Below are positions 1 through 10,245 of a stretch of DNA of 64,000 bases, piece after piece. The stretch's first letter is position 1. Every line of letters begins with the position of its first letter. The notes beneath the pieces were generated by a model that was not told where the DNA came from, did not search any database, and was given only the letters and a program-made list of their open reading frames with translations. A program made the position numbers and the translations under genes. Origin of the DNA: an uncultured Thioclava sp. (GTDB lineage Bacteria; Pseudomonadota; Alphaproteobacteria; Rhodobacterales; Rhodobacteraceae); assembly GCF_913064665.1 (NCBI RefSeq), contig NZ_CAJYBT010000018.1, forward strand, positions 1-64,000, given 5' to 3'.

Positions 1-382
1 CCGGCGCCGCGGTGGCTGGCGCATCCGTGCCATGCACCGAGTGTGCGCCCACGGCGAGCGCGAATTCCTTGCGGGTCGGGCCGTCAGCCGCGTCTGCGGG
101 GTTGGTTGCGCCCATCACTTCGCGGTTTTTCAAGATCGCACTTTCGCCCTCAAGCACCTGAACGACCACCGGCTCGGACGCCATGAATTCGCACAGCTCG
201 CCATAGAAGGGGCGCTCTTTGTGGACTTCGTAGAATTGACCCGCCTGATCCATGGTCAGTTTGATGCGCTTTTGGGCGACGATACGCAGACCGGCTTCCT
301 CGAACTTGGCGTTGATCTTGCCGGTGAGGTTGCGACGGGTTGCGTCGGGTTTGATGATGCTGAGCGTGCGTTCGATGGCCAT
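1..382 (-). CDS. ndk: Nucleoside-diphosphate kinase, 3' end cut by window edge
   Basis: The protein transfers the gamma-phosphate of ATP to nucleoside diphosphates through a phospho-histidine and keeps NTP and dNTP pools balanced in the cytosol. The visible 127 residues begin [14 protein letters not shown], the family's N-terminal strand. They include [15 protein letters not shown] and the active-site stretch [10 protein letters not shown], where His117 is the expected phosphorylated residue. The family is about 140 residues long, so roughly 13 C-terminal residues lie outside the window. The ATG at 382 follows a GGGT stretch and is divergent from the ABC-F gene. Identity is very secure; only the end is missing. 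Confidence 0.96.
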   Translation of the reverse strand, partial: MAIERTLSIIKPDATRRNLTGKINAKFEEAGLRIVAQKRIKLTMDQAGQFYEVHKERPFYGELCEFMASEPVVVQVLEGESAILKNREVMGATNPADAADGPTRKEFALAVGAHSVHGTDAPATAAP

Positions 383-614
383 TTGTGACCCTTTCATTGG
401 TGGTTCGTGGCCGGTCTGTCCGGCCCTGAATATCTCGCGCCTGCTAGCATGCAGGGCGGGGCTTGAAAAGCCCTCACGCGCGTGTCGCGCCCCCATATGC
501 CACAGCTTCGTTGCAACTTGATGAAGGCCTGCACGCCTTTTATGGGCAACATTTTCGCCACCATCGACGCAGCGCCGATTGACGCGCCCGCCTGCCTGCT
601 GCAAGGGAGGGCGC
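383..614. other. Divergent ndk / ABC-F intergenic region with two hairpins
   Basis: This 232-base gap must hold promoters for both divergent genes. Two perfect inverted repeats are visible: GGCCGG-N5-CCGGCC at 409-425, which would sit in the ndk leader, and GGGCTT-GAA-AAGCCC at 459-473. No protein-coding sequence is convincing here. No clear -35/-10 pair stands out, so the promoters are not placed. Confidence 0.4.
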
Positions 615-2504
615 ATGTTGCGCATCACAGATATATCCTATTCGATCGAAGGCCGCCCGCTCTTTGCAGGTGCCTCTGCCACCATCCCCGAGGGCCACAA
701 GGTCGGCCTTGTCGGGCCCAATGGCGCGGGGAAAACCACGCTGTTTCGCCTGATCCGGGGCGAGCTGACGCTGGATGGCGGGGAAATCACCCTGCCCTCG
801 CGCGCCAAGGTTGGCGGTGTGGCACAGGAAGTGCCCTCGTCCTCGACCTCGCTTTTGGACACGGTTCTAGCGGCGGATGAGGAACGCGCCAGCCTGCTGG
901 CGGAATCCGAAACCGCCACCGATCCCCATCGCATCGCCGATATTCAGTCCCGCCTTGTCGATATCGACGCGTGGTCGGGCGAGGCGCGCGCCAGTTCGAT
1001 CCTGCGCGGTCTTGGCTTTGACAATGAGGCCCAAGCCCGCCCCTGTTCGGATTTCTCGGGCGGATGGCGGATGCGCGTGGCGCTGGCGGGCGTGCTGTTT
1101 GCCCAGCCCGACCTGCTGCTGCTGGACGAACCGACCAACTATCTCGATCTTGAGGGCGCGCTGTGGCTGGAGCAATATCTGGCCCGCTACCCCCACACTG
1201 TGATCGTGATTTCCCACGACCGTGAGCTGCTCAACCGCGCGGTCGGCGCGATCCTGCATCTCGAAGAGCGCCAGTTGACGCTCTATCAAGGCGGCTATGA
1301 CACCTTCGCGCGCACCCGCGCGCTGCGCCGTGAGGCCCAAGCCGCTCAGGCCAAGAAACAAGACACGCGCCGCGCACATCTGCAAAGCTTTGTGGATCGC
1401 TTTCGCGCCAAGGCCAGCAAGGCCAAACAGGCTCAGGCCCGCGTGAAGATGCTCGAAAAGATGGTGCCGATCACCGCGCCCGAAGAGGCCGCGCAACAGG
1501 TGTTCAGCTTCCCCGAACCCGAACAGCTCAGCCCGCCGATCATCACGATGGAGGGCGCGGCTGTCGGCTATGGTGGCCCCGCGATCCTCAAGCGGCTGGA
1601 TCTGCGCATCGACCAAGACGACCGCATCGCGCTGCTCGGGCGCAATGGCGAGGGGAAATCGACCCTGTCGAAGTTTCTCGCCGGCAAGCTTGAGGCGATG
1701 GAGGGCAAGATCACCCGCTCGTCTAAGCTGCGCATCGGCTATTTCGCCCAGCATCAGGTGGACGAATTGCACCTTGATGAAACGCCGCTGCAGCACCTGC
1801 GCAGCCAGCGCCCCGACGAGGCGCAGGCTAAACTGCGCGCCCGTCTCGCTGGCTTTGGCCTGCGCGCCGATCAGGCGGAAACGGCTGTGGGCAAACTTTC
1901 GGGCGGGCAGAAGGCGCGGCTGTCGCTGCTGTTGGCGACGCTCGATGCACCCCATTTGCTGATCCTCGACGAGCCGACCAACCACCTCGATATCGAAAGC
2001 CGCGAGGCGCTCGTTTCGGCGCTGACGGAATATTCCGGCGCGGTGATTTTGGTCAGCCACGACATGCACTTACTTAGCTTGGTGGCCGATCGGCTGTGGC
2101 TGGTCAAAGATGGTGGCGTCGCACCTTATAACGGTGATCTCGACAGCTATCGCGCCGAATTGCTGGCCCCGGCTGCCCCGGCGGGCAAACAGAAACCGGC
2201 CAAGCAATCGCAAAAAACCGCGCCCACTGCACCCGCTACGCAAAGCGCCCCAAAGCCTGCGCGCGATGAACGTCAAAACCTGAAAAAGGCGCTGCGCGAA
2301 AGCGAGGCGCGCGTGGCCAAGCTGACCGAGATGCTCGAAAAGCTTGATGCAATCATGGCCGATCCCAAGCTCTATTCCGCCGCCCGCGCCGCCGAGGCCG
2401 AACGTTGGTCGAAGAAACACGCCGAGTTGCGCACCGCCATGACCCGCGCCGAGGCGCTTTGGCTCGAAGCGCTGGAAAAATTCGAGACGGCTGAAAAGAG
2501 CTGA
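615..2504 (+). CDS. ABC-F family ATPase (YheS/Uup-like)
   Basis: This is a soluble tandem-ATPase protein of the ABC-F family. Its members bind ribosomes and help translation rather than transport. Domain 1 has Walker [10 protein letters not shown] (residues 34-42), the signature [11 protein letters not shown] near 147 and [12 protein letters not shown] near 170. An Arg/Lys-rich linker typical of the family follows. Domain 2 has Walker [10 protein letters not shown] near 342, LSGGQKARL near 428 and [12 protein letters not shown] near 449. A charged, alanine-rich C-terminal tail that looks like a coiled coil fills the last 90 residues. No membrane segment is present. An upstream in-frame ATG at 579 is less likely than 615, which follows AAGGGAGG by four bases. 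At 629 residues the length matches YheS-type members. The exact subfamily (YheS, Uup, EttA) is inferred. Confidence 0.93.
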   Translation: MLRITDISYSIEGRPLFAGASATIPEGHKVGLVGPNGAGKTTLFRLIRGELTLDGGEITLPSRAKVGGVAQEVPSSSTSLLDTVLAADEERASLLAESETATDPHRIADIQSRLVDIDAWSGEARASSILRGLGFDNEAQARPCSDFSGGWRMRVALAGVLFAQPDLLLLDEPTNYLDLEGALWLEQYLARYPHTVIVISHDRELLNRAVGAILHLEERQLTLYQGGYDTFARTRALRREAQAAQAKKQDTRRAHLQSFVDRFRAKASKAKQAQARVKMLEKMVPITAPEEAAQQVFSFPEPEQLSPPIITMEGAAVGYGGPAILKRLDLRIDQDDRIALLGRNGEGKSTLSKFLAGKLEAMEGKITRSSKLRIGYFAQHQVDELHLDETPLQHLRSQRPDEAQAKLRARLAGFGLRADQAETAVGKLSGGQKARLSLLLATLDAPHLLILDEPTNHLDIESREALVSALTEYSGAVILVSHDMHLLSLVADRLWLVKDGGVAPYNGDLDSYRAELLAPAAPAGKQKPAKQSQKTAPTAPATQSAPKPARDERQNLKKALRESEARVAKLTEMLEKLDAIMADPKLYSAARAAEAERWSKKHAELRTAMTRAEALWLEALEKFETAEKS

Positions 2505-2545
2505 TCGCGCGCAAGGGCGCTGGCCCCTATCGTTGCTCCAAAACG

Positions 2546-2582
2546 ACGCCCGGCTCGCTCACGCGCCGGGCGTTTCCTTTTC
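2546..2582 (+). terminator. Rho-independent terminator of the ABC-F gene
   Basis: A perfect 8-bp stem ACGCCCGG / CCGGGCGT (2546-2553 with 2566-2573) has a 12-base loop and is followed by a T-rich run. It lies 42 bases after the ABC-F stop codon. Confidence 0.8.
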
Positions 2583-2618
2583 TGCGTCAAATTTATTTCC
2601 GATAATTTCACTCAACTA

Positions 2619-2647
2619 TTGACGAAAGCGTGATCGCCTTCTACCTC
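2619..2647 (+). promoter_or_regulatory. Candidate sigma-70 promoter of the iron-binding protein gene
   Basis: TTGACG at 2619-2624 and TACCTC at 2642-2647 are separated by 17 bases, 30 bases before the start codon. The stretch just upstream (2587-2618) is markedly AT-rich for this genome, so an iron-responsive operator could lie there, but no consensus was assigned. Confidence 0.4.
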
Positions 2648-2677
2648 TGGCCGCGAACCGCGTGACAGGAGAGAGAC

Positions 2678-3676
2678 ATGAAAACGCCCCTATCCCTAAC
2701 TTTGGCTGCCCTGATCGCCAGCCCTGCGCTGGCCGATGTGAACGTCTATTCGCATCGCCAACCCGAGCTGATCGCCCCCCTGTTTGACGCATTCACCGCG
2801 CAGACCGGCATCAAAGTGAACACCGCATTCGTCGATAAAGGCATGCTCGAACGCCTGCGCGCCGAGGGCAAACGCAGCCCCGCCGATCTGGTGCTGACGG
2901 TCGATATCGCGCGCATAGAAGAGGTCGTGGCTGCGGGCGTGACCCAGCCCGTCGATGACCCCGCCCTGATCGCCGCGATCCCGGCCAATCTGCGCGATCC
3001 GGGCAACCAGTGGTTCGCGCTCAGCACGCGGGCGCGCATCGTCTATGCCGCGAAAGATCGCGTCGCGCCGGGCGAAGTGACCACCTATGAAGATCTCGCC
3101 GATCCGAAATGGAAGGGCCGCATCTGCACCCGTTCTTTCACAAGCGATTACAACGTGGCGCTCACCGCCGCCTATCTTGCCCATCACGGCGAGGCCGCGA
3201 CCAAAACGTGGCTAGAGGGCCTCAAGGCCAATCTCGCCAAACGCCCCGAGGGCAATGACCGCAGTCAGGTTAAATCAATCTGGGCGGGGCAATGCGATAT
3301 CTCGCTGGGCAACACCTATTACATGGGCCAGATGCTGGCTGATCCCGAACAGCAGGAATGGGCCAATGCGGTGCGCCTTGAGTTCCCGGTCTTTGAGGGC
3401 GGGGGCACGCATGTCAACATTTCCGGTGTAGCGATGACCAAAGCCGCGCCAAACAAGGCTGAAGCGTTGAAGTTGATGGAATTTCTGGTCTCGGACGCGG
3501 CGCAGGAAATCTATGCCGAGACCAATCACGAGTTTCCCGTGAAACCGGGGGTAGCCCCTTCGAAACTGGTGGCAAGCTGGGGTGTGCTGAAGCCAGATAT
3601 GCTATCTCTGGATAAGATCGCCGCGCTGCGCCCTGCCGCCCTCAAGCTGATCGATCAAGTCGATATAGACGGCTAA
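2678..3676 (+). CDS. Fe(III) ABC transporter periplasmic-binding protein (FbpA/FutA type)
   Basis: This is a periplasmic receptor that should bind ferric iron and deliver it to an inner-membrane ABC importer. A signal peptide ends at about residue 19 (SPALA|D). The mature protein starts VNVYSHRQPELIAPLF, the FbpA-type N-terminal strand. The Tyr pair in NTYYMGQM (near residues 212-213) matches the family's iron-ligand tyrosines. PADLVLTVDIARI and FALSTRARIVYA are also typical. The 332-residue length is normal. A good ribosome site, AGGAGAGAG, precedes the ATG. No permease or ATPase gene is adjacent: the next gene runs the opposite way, so the partner transporter must be encoded elsewhere. The iron specificity is inferred from family similarity. 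Confidence 0.88.
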   Translation: MKTPLSLTLAALIASPALADVNVYSHRQPELIAPLFDAFTAQTGIKVNTAFVDKGMLERLRAEGKRSPADLVLTVDIARIEEVVAAGVTQPVDDPALIAAIPANLRDPGNQWFALSTRARIVYAAKDRVAPGEVTTYEDLADPKWKGRICTRSFTSDYNVALTAAYLAHHGEAATKTWLEGLKANLAKRPEGNDRSQVKSIWAGQCDISLGNTYYMGQMLADPEQQEWANAVRLEFPVFEGGGTHVNISGVAMTKAAPNKAEALKLMEFLVSDAAQEIYAETNHEFPVKPGVAPSKLVASWGVLKPDMLSLDKIAALRPAALKLIDQVDIDG

Positions 3677-3682
3677 AGCGCG

Positions 3683-4459
3683 CTATTGCGCAGCGATTGC
3701 AAAATCCAGATCGGCGCCGATGCGCGTGCGCGCCATCGCGGCGATCTGGTCCATATCCTGCGCGTAACGTTTGCGCAGCTTGACGCTGTCGATCGCGTTG
3801 AACGCGGCCAACGGGGCGCCTTGGGGCTGGCGCGCGTGAAACGCCGCGAGACGTTGGATTTGATGGGGGTCCAGCGTGACATTGGCTCGGTGCAGGCGCT
3901 GCAACATCGCAATCGCACTATCGGGACGATCCAACTGGGGCGGCGTGCGCGGGTCCAACCGCGCGCCCGGCACCAAAGCGGCCAAGGCTTCCTCGACCAA
4001 AACCGGAGCGGGCAGCACCACGATCTCTTGCGGCGCAAGCGCTGCGTGCAGATCAGCAATGACCTGCGCCCAGCCCCGCGGACGCTCCATCAGCCGCGCC
4101 ACCGCGCCCTCAAAGGGTTTCAGCGCGCGCCCTGTCGCCATATGACGCCACATCATCGGGTAATACTGATCATAGGGCAGCGTCTGGATCACCACCCGGC
4201 CAATGGGCGCATCAAGACGCCGCGCGAAGCGCATCGCATTCTTGCCCGCCTGCTCGAAAAAGCTGAACAGCCCGCAGCTCACATCGCCAATCAACTTCGC
4301 ATCCAGATGAATCTGGCCGCTGCGATGGGGCCCCAGCACGGCCTCGCCATAGCCTGCCTTGGCAAGCTGCGCCTGCCCGCTGGCCAAACTACGCGCAACT
4401 TGCGCCCCAAGCGCCCCCGAGGCGGGCGACGCGATAAACAGGTGATGGTGCCGGCTCAT
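3683..4459 (-). CDS. Conserved hypothetical protein, possibly sulfotransferase-like
   Basis: I do not firmly recognise this 258-residue protein. It starts MSRHHHLFIASPASGALGAQ from an ATG with GGAGGCAG just upstream; open frame continues further 5' but without a better start. It has no signal peptide and no obvious membrane segment. The middle part (a VVIQTLPYDQYYPMMWRH strand-helix, then ERPRGWAQVIADL) resembles the layout of sulfotransferase-like P-loop proteins common in Rhodobacteraceae. If so, its N-terminal phosphate-binding loop is degenerate, because no GxxxxGK[ST] or HTGKT-like motif is seen. It converges on the iron-binding protein gene with only six bases between stop codons. The function is unknown and the family link is weak. 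Confidence 0.6.
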   Translation of the reverse strand: MSRHHHLFIASPASGALGAQVARSLASGQAQLAKAGYGEAVLGPHRSGQIHLDAKLIGDVSCGLFSFFEQAGKNAMRFARRLDAPIGRVVIQTLPYDQYYPMMWRHMATGRALKPFEGAVARLMERPRGWAQVIADLHAALAPQEIVVLPAPVLVEEALAALVPGARLDPRTPPQLDRPDSAIAMLQRLHRANVTLDPHQIQRLAAFHARQPQGAPLAAFNAIDSVKLRKRYAQDMDQIAAMARTRIGADLDFAIAAQ

Positions 4460-4596
4460 GCTCTGCCTCCGGTTATTGCTGGCCTCAAAAATAGCGGCGC
4501 AATATGGCGAAAAGGCGCCCGATTGAGGAAGGTTTCGCGGCGGATGGACAACGCCCGCGCCCTGTCCCATCTTGGCACGACAGCGAGAGGGCAAAC

Positions 4597-5532
4597 ATGA
4601 CGCGCAAGATCATCATCGACACCGATCCCGGCCAAGACGACGCGGTGGCGATTTTGCTGGCCTTGGCCAGCCCCGAGCTTGAAGTGCTCGGCATCACCTG
4701 CGTGGCGGGCAACGTGCCACTGGCGCTGACGGCGCTGAATGCGCGCAAAGTGTGCGAACTGGCCGGGCGACCCGATATGCGCGTCTTTGCAGGCTGTGAT
4801 CGCCCGATGGCGCGCGCGCTGGTGACGGCGGAATATTTGCATGGCAAAAGCGGGCTGGACGGCATCGTTCTGCCCGAGCCCGAGATGGAATTGCAAGAGC
4901 AGCATGCCGTCGATTTCCTGATCGAGTCCTTACGCGAGTCCCCTGCGGGTACGATCACCCTCTGCCTGCTCGGCCCCCTGACCAACATCGCCACCGCGTT
5001 CGAACGCGCGCCCGATATTAAGGATCGCGTCGCCGAGATCGTGCTGATGGGGGGCGCCTATTTCGAGGTTGGCAACACCACGCCTGCGGCAGAATTCAAC
5101 ATTCATGTCGACCCACAAGCCGCTGAAATTGTGTTCAAATCAGGCGCTCAGATTGTGGTGATGCCGCTGGATGTGACCCATAAGGCGCTGACTTCGCGCG
5201 CGCGCATCGAGGCGTTTCGCGCGATGGGCACGCAGGTGAGTCACGCCGTTGCCAGCTGGACCGATTTCTTCGAGCGCTTCGATATGGCGAAATACGGCTA
5301 GCAGGGCGCGCCGCTGCATGACCCCTGCGTGATCGCCTATCTGCTGGCGCCCGATCTGTTCACCGGGCGCCATATCAATGTCGAGATCGAAACCCAGTCC
5401 GAGCTGACAATGGGCATGACTGTCGCCGATTGGTGGGGCGTCACCAATCGCGCGCCCAATGCGCTGTTCATGGGCGATATTGAGGCGACCGGATTTTATA
5501 CGCTCCTGAGTGAGCGCATTGCACGGCTTTGA
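4597..5532 (+). pseudogene. Nucleoside hydrolase (IUNH family) interrupted by an in-frame amber codon
   Basis: The family hydrolyses the N-glycosidic bond of ribonucleosides for salvage. The first half is intact: DTDPGQDDA (residues 8-16, the calcium-binding aspartate cluster) and LGPLTNIATAF. A TAG at 5299-5301 stops translation after residue 234. The same frame then continues without a shift as QGAPLHDPCVIAYLLAP and runs to a normal stop at 5532, giving the usual family length of 311 codons. The lost part contains the conserved HDP motif that supplies the active-site His and a metal-binding Asp, so the 234-residue product should be inactive. A single C-to-T change (CAG to TAG) would explain it. 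A base-calling error or suppression cannot be excluded. The ATG at 4597 has GAGAGG upstream. Confidence 0.85.
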
Positions 5533-5540
5533 GGGCTGCG

Positions 5541-5600
5541 GGGGCGCTGCCCCCTCTGGCCTGCGGCCATTCACCCCCGGGATATTTCAATCAAGAGGAA
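5541..5600 (+). repeat. Hairpin plus CCCCCGGGATATTT intergenic element
   Basis: Two adjacent perfect hairpins are seen, GGGGC-GCT-GCCCC (5541-5553) and TGGCC-TGC-GGCCA (5557-5569). They are followed by CCCCCGGGATATTT and then an A/G-rich tail. Related copies occur near 10143-10190 (opposite strand) and 40525-40554. It resembles an intergenic element I associate with Rhodobacteraceae genomes. It sits after the broken nucleoside hydrolase and may also act in termination. Confidence 0.5.
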
Positions 5601-5652
5601 GAGGGATTGGGATCATCGCCAGCGCGGCCTATATTATGCGAAAGGAGCGCGC

Positions 5653-7083
5653 ATGACCCTCAATTTCGACAATAGCTACGCTCGGTTGCCAGCCGATTTT
5701 TTCACCCCCCAGCAACCCGATCCGGTGCCAGAACCAAAGCTGGTGGCCCTCAATCGCGATCTTGCTGCGCGCCTGGGGCTGGATTGCGATTGGCTGGAAA
5801 GCCCCGAGGGGGTGGAAATGCTGGCAGGCAACCAGATGCCCGCAGGCGCCGAGCCGATCGCGCAGGTCTATGCGGGGCATCAATTTGGCGGGTTTGTGCC
5901 GCGCTTGGGGGATGGGCGCGCGGTTTTGCTGGGCGAGGTTGTGGCGCCGGACGATGCCCATTTTGATCTGGTGCTTAAAGGTGCGGGGCGCACGGCGTAT
6001 TCGCGTGGGCGCTCGGATGGGCGGGCATGGATCGGACCGGTCTTGCGCGAATATGTGCTGTCTGAGGCCATGGCCGCACTTGGCCTGCCCACCACCCGCG
6101 CGCTGGCCGCCGTCACAACGGGCGTATCTGTATCGCGCGATGGTTGGGGGCGGCCCGGCGCGGTCTTTACGCGCGTCGCGGCAAGCCATATCCGCATCGG
6201 AACCTTTCAATATTTTGCGGCGCGCGGTGATGTCGACGCTTTAGAAACGCTGTGTAACTATTCGATATCACGTCATTTTCCAGATGCGGAGGGGCCGCTG
6301 GGCCTGTTGCGCGCCGTTGTTGCGGCGCAGGGCGACTTGATCGCGGGCTGGATGTCATTTGGCTTTGTGCATGGTGTGATGAACACCGATAACATGGCGA
6401 TTTCGGGCGAAACGATTGACTATGGCCCCTGTGCTTTTCTGGATGCCTATCACCCGCAAAAAGTGTTTTCCTCGATTGATCAATTCGGGCGCTATGCCTT
6501 TGGCCAGCAGGCCCAAATCGCGATCTGGAATCTGGCGCAACTGGCCAATTGCTTGCTGCCGTTGATGGGCGAGAAAGATGCCGCGATCGAGGCCGCCAGC
6601 GCAGCGGTGGACAGCTTTATTCCGATCTATCAGGCGGCGTGGCTGAAACGGTTTGGCGCAAAGATCGGGCTGGCGGATGCAGGCGAGGATGATCTGCCGC
6701 TGATCCATTCCCTGCTGGAACGCATGGCCACGGAACAGGCCGACTTCACCCGTGTTTTCAGTGCCTTGCGGAGAAATCCTGACGCAGCCCGTATCGAGTT
6801 CACCGAAAGCATGGCCTTTGATCAATGGGCCGAAGGCTGGCGCGCTCGATTGCAACGCGAACCTAACCCAGAGGCCGTGATGGCGGGGGCCAATCCGATG
6901 CGCATTGCGCGCAATCATCAGGTCGAAGCGATGATCGAGGCGGCATTGTCCCAAAATTACGCCCCGTTTCACCGCTTGAACGCTGCCCTTGCGGACCCGT
7001 TTGCGCCCGATGCACGTTTCCTGAAATATGAAACCGCGCCACGCCCCAATGAACGCGTCTCACGCACCTTTTGCGGGACTTGA
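5653..7083 (+). CDS. selO: SelO family protein adenylyltransferase (YdiU/UPF0061)
   Basis: SelO is a pseudokinase-fold enzyme that transfers AMP from ATP to hydroxyl side chains of proteins and is linked to redox stress. The signature stretches are present: VYAGHQFGGFVPRLGDGRA, LKGAGRTAYSRGRSDGRA (nucleotide-binding region) and, near residues 243-260, MNTDNMA...DYGP, which carries the metal-binding Asn and Asp. The protein ends TFCGT, so the near-terminal position that is selenocysteine in animal SelO is Cys here. The length of 476 residues is normal for the family. The start at 5653 follows AAAGGAG. The EEP-family gene begins 26 bases after the stop, so the two may be cotranscribed. Confidence 0.93.
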   Translation: MTLNFDNSYARLPADFFTPQQPDPVPEPKLVALNRDLAARLGLDCDWLESPEGVEMLAGNQMPAGAEPIAQVYAGHQFGGFVPRLGDGRAVLLGEVVAPDDAHFDLVLKGAGRTAYSRGRSDGRAWIGPVLREYVLSEAMAALGLPTTRALAAVTTGVSVSRDGWGRPGAVFTRVAASHIRIGTFQYFAARGDVDALETLCNYSISRHFPDAEGPLGLLRAVVAAQGDLIAGWMSFGFVHGVMNTDNMAISGETIDYGPCAFLDAYHPQKVFSSIDQFGRYAFGQQAQIAIWNLAQLANCLLPLMGEKDAAIEAASAAVDSFIPIYQAAWLKRFGAKIGLADAGEDDLPLIHSLLERMATEQADFTRVFSALRRNPDAARIEFTESMAFDQWAEGWRARLQREPNPEAVMAGANPMRIARNHQVEAMIEAALSQNYAPFHRLNAALADPFAPDARFLKYETAPRPNERVSRTFCGT

Positions 7084-7109
7084 ACCTCACCCCTCAACAC
7101 ATTGAAATC

Positions 7110-7826
7110 ATGACACTTCGGATCGCCTCTTACAATTTGCACAAATGCGTGGGCGCGGATGGGCGCCACGACCCAGGGCGCATCATCGCGGTGATGAATG
7201 CGCTGCAAGCGGATGTGATTGCACTGCAAGAGGTCGACAAGCGGATGGGCGCGCGCCCGGCCGCATTGACCCAAAAGCTGATTGAGGCCGAAACCGATTT
7301 TGAGCGCCACGACATGCCGCGCACTGGCCCGGACAGTTTGGGCTGGCACGGGCAGGTGGTGCTGGTGCGGCGCGGCACCCGGGTGCTGGGCGTCGAGGCG
7401 ATCACCCTGCCCGGCCTTGAGCCGCGTGGGGCGCTGGCGGTGCGCATTGCGCCCGATAACGGCGGCCCCTTCACGATGGTGGGCGCGCATCTGGGGTTAC
7501 GGCGCACGGATCGGCGCGCGCAGTGGACGCGGATTGCCCAACTGATGCGGGACGCGCGCCCCCATCCGGCGCTTGCGATTGGCGACTTTAACGAATGGCG
7601 CCACGAGCGCGGTTTTGAGACGCTGACGGGGTTTCACGTGCACGCCCCCGGCGCGAGCTTTCCCGCACGCGCGCCCTTCGGGCGGTTGGATCGGATCGTG
7701 ACCGCGCCGGGGCTGCGGGTGGTGCGCGCGGGCGTGCTTGATACGCCGCTGGCGCGCGTGGCCTCGGATCATTTGCCGATCTGGGCCGATATCGGCGGGA
7801 TCGTGACGCGCGCGCAGCGAATCTAG
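7110..7826 (+). CDS. Endonuclease/exonuclease/phosphatase (EEP) family hydrolase
   Basis: This is a metal-dependent phosphoesterase of the DNase I/AP endonuclease fold. The motifs in order are RIASYNLHKCVG (N-terminal Asn), ALQEVDKR (metal-binding Glu), GDFNEWR (catalytic Asp-Asn) and SDHLPIWADI (Asp-His dyad). At 238 residues it is a minimal single-domain member without signal peptide or membrane segment. The ATG at 7110 is the first ATG. An in-frame TTG at 7071 would overlap the end of selO, and neither has a clear ribosome site. The natural substrate (nucleic acid, phospholipid or inositol phosphate) cannot be read from the sequence. Confidence 0.87.
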   Translation: MTLRIASYNLHKCVGADGRHDPGRIIAVMNALQADVIALQEVDKRMGARPAALTQKLIEAETDFERHDMPRTGPDSLGWHGQVVLVRRGTRVLGVEAITLPGLEPRGALAVRIAPDNGGPFTMVGAHLGLRRTDRRAQWTRIAQLMRDARPHPALAIGDFNEWRHERGFETLTGFHVHAPGASFPARAPFGRLDRIVTAPGLRVVRAGVLDTPLARVASDHLPIWADIGGIVTRAQRI

Positions 7827-7891
7827 CCGCCCTTGCCCCGCGCCGCCTGCCCCGATAAGGCTTCGATAAATCTCCGTTCTCCGAGAGCCGC

Positions 7892-8770
7892 ATGGACCTG
7901 AGCCGCGAAAATTTCCAAGGCAGTTTGCTAATGGTCGCCGCGATGGCGGGCTTTGCGCTGGAGGACATGTTCGTCAAAGCATTGGGCGAGCGGCTGCCCG
8001 TCGGCGAGGTGCTGATGCTGCTGGGCACCGGCGGCGCGACCCTGTTTGGCGCAATCGCGCTGTGGCGGCGCGACCGGCTAATCTCGCGCGATCTGCTGGC
8101 GGCGTCGGTCCTGCTGCGCAATAGCGGTGAAATCCTTGGTACCGTCTGCTTCGTCGCCGCAGTGATTTTCACGCCCCTCGCTCAGGCCTCGGCAATTTTA
8201 CAGGCCACACCTCTCGCGGTCACCTTGGGCGCGGCGCTGTTCTTTGGCGAGGCGGTGGGCTGGCGGCGTTGGTCGGCGATCTGGGTCGGCTTTCTTGGCG
8301 TGCTGATCGTGATCCGCCCCGGTACCGAAGGCTTCTCGATACTGTCGCTTTTGCCCGTCGTCGCGGTGATCGGGTTGGCCGCGCGCGATCTGGCCACGCG
8401 CAAAGTGCCCCGCGCGATCACCTCGATGCAGCTTGCAACCTACGGGTTTGGCGTGGTGGTGCCCGCGGGCGCGGTGATCCAAGCGCTCAGCTCCGCACCG
8501 ATGCTGATGCCAAGTGCTGCGGAATGGGCGATGATCGCGGGCGCGCTGCTCGTCGGGCCTTTGGGCTATTACGCGCTGATCCTCGCGATGCGGATCGGCG
8601 AGGTCTCGGTGATCGCGCCCTTTCGCTATGTGCGGCTGATCTTTGCGGTGATCATCGGCTGGGCCGTCTTTGCCGAGCCCCCCGATCGTTTCACCTTGCT
8701 GGGCGGCGCGGTGATCGTGGGATCAGGGCTTTATACGCTGTGGCGCCAAGCCAGGTTGCGCCGCCGATAA
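7892..8770 (+). CDS. DMT-superfamily transporter (EamA domains)
   Basis: This is an inner-membrane protein of the drug/metabolite transporter superfamily. The 292 residues carry about ten hydrophobic segments arranged as two EamA repeats. ASAILQATPLAVTLGAALFF closes repeat one, and VSVIAPFRYVRLIFAVIIGW closes repeat two. The C-terminus is short and basic (RQARLRRR), as expected for a cytoplasmic tail. The start ATG at 7892 has a weak purine-rich ribosome site. A possible 5-bp hairpin (8792-8808) lies between it and enolase. The substrate is unknown. Confidence 0.88.
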   Translation: MDLSRENFQGSLLMVAAMAGFALEDMFVKALGERLPVGEVLMLLGTGGATLFGAIALWRRDRLISRDLLAASVLLRNSGEILGTVCFVAAVIFTPLAQASAILQATPLAVTLGAALFFGEAVGWRRWSAIWVGFLGVLIVIRPGTEGFSILSLLPVVAVIGLAARDLATRKVPRAITSMQLATYGFGVVVPAGAVIQALSSAPMLMPSAAEWAMIAGALLVGPLGYYALILAMRIGEVSVIAPFRYVRLIFAVIIGWAVFAEPPDRFTLLGGAVIVGSGLYTLWRQARLRRR

Positions 8771-8827
8771 AGGCCACGCAAATTTCATGCAGCGCGCTCT
8801 TTTCGCGCGCCCCTCACCGGTCTATAG

Positions 8828-10138
<1,311 letters not shown>

Positions 10139-10161
10139 GGTTTCATCTAGCCCAAAATACT

Positions 10162-10194
10162 CCCGCCGGAGGCACCCGCCTCCGGCGGGTTTTC
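10162..10194 (+). terminator. Rho-independent terminator of eno
   Basis: A perfect 11-bp stem CCCGCCGGAGG / CCTCCGGCGGG (10162-10172 with 10179-10189) is followed by TTTT, 23 bases after the eno stop. Read on the minus strand, the hairpin is followed by GGAGTATTTTGGG and then AGATGAAA, which makes it a relative of the intergenic element at 5541-5600. Confidence 0.85.
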
Positions 10195-10245
10195 CATGCC
10201 CGCAATAAGCTTGCCTGCCCCTGCCAATGCGCGCAAACTGAGGGC

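Noticed and set aside
7071-7109. TTG start for the EEP-family gene overlapping selO
   Set aside because: The first ATG at 7110 begins directly at the conserved strand (MTLRIASYNLH). The 13 extra residues have no family match.
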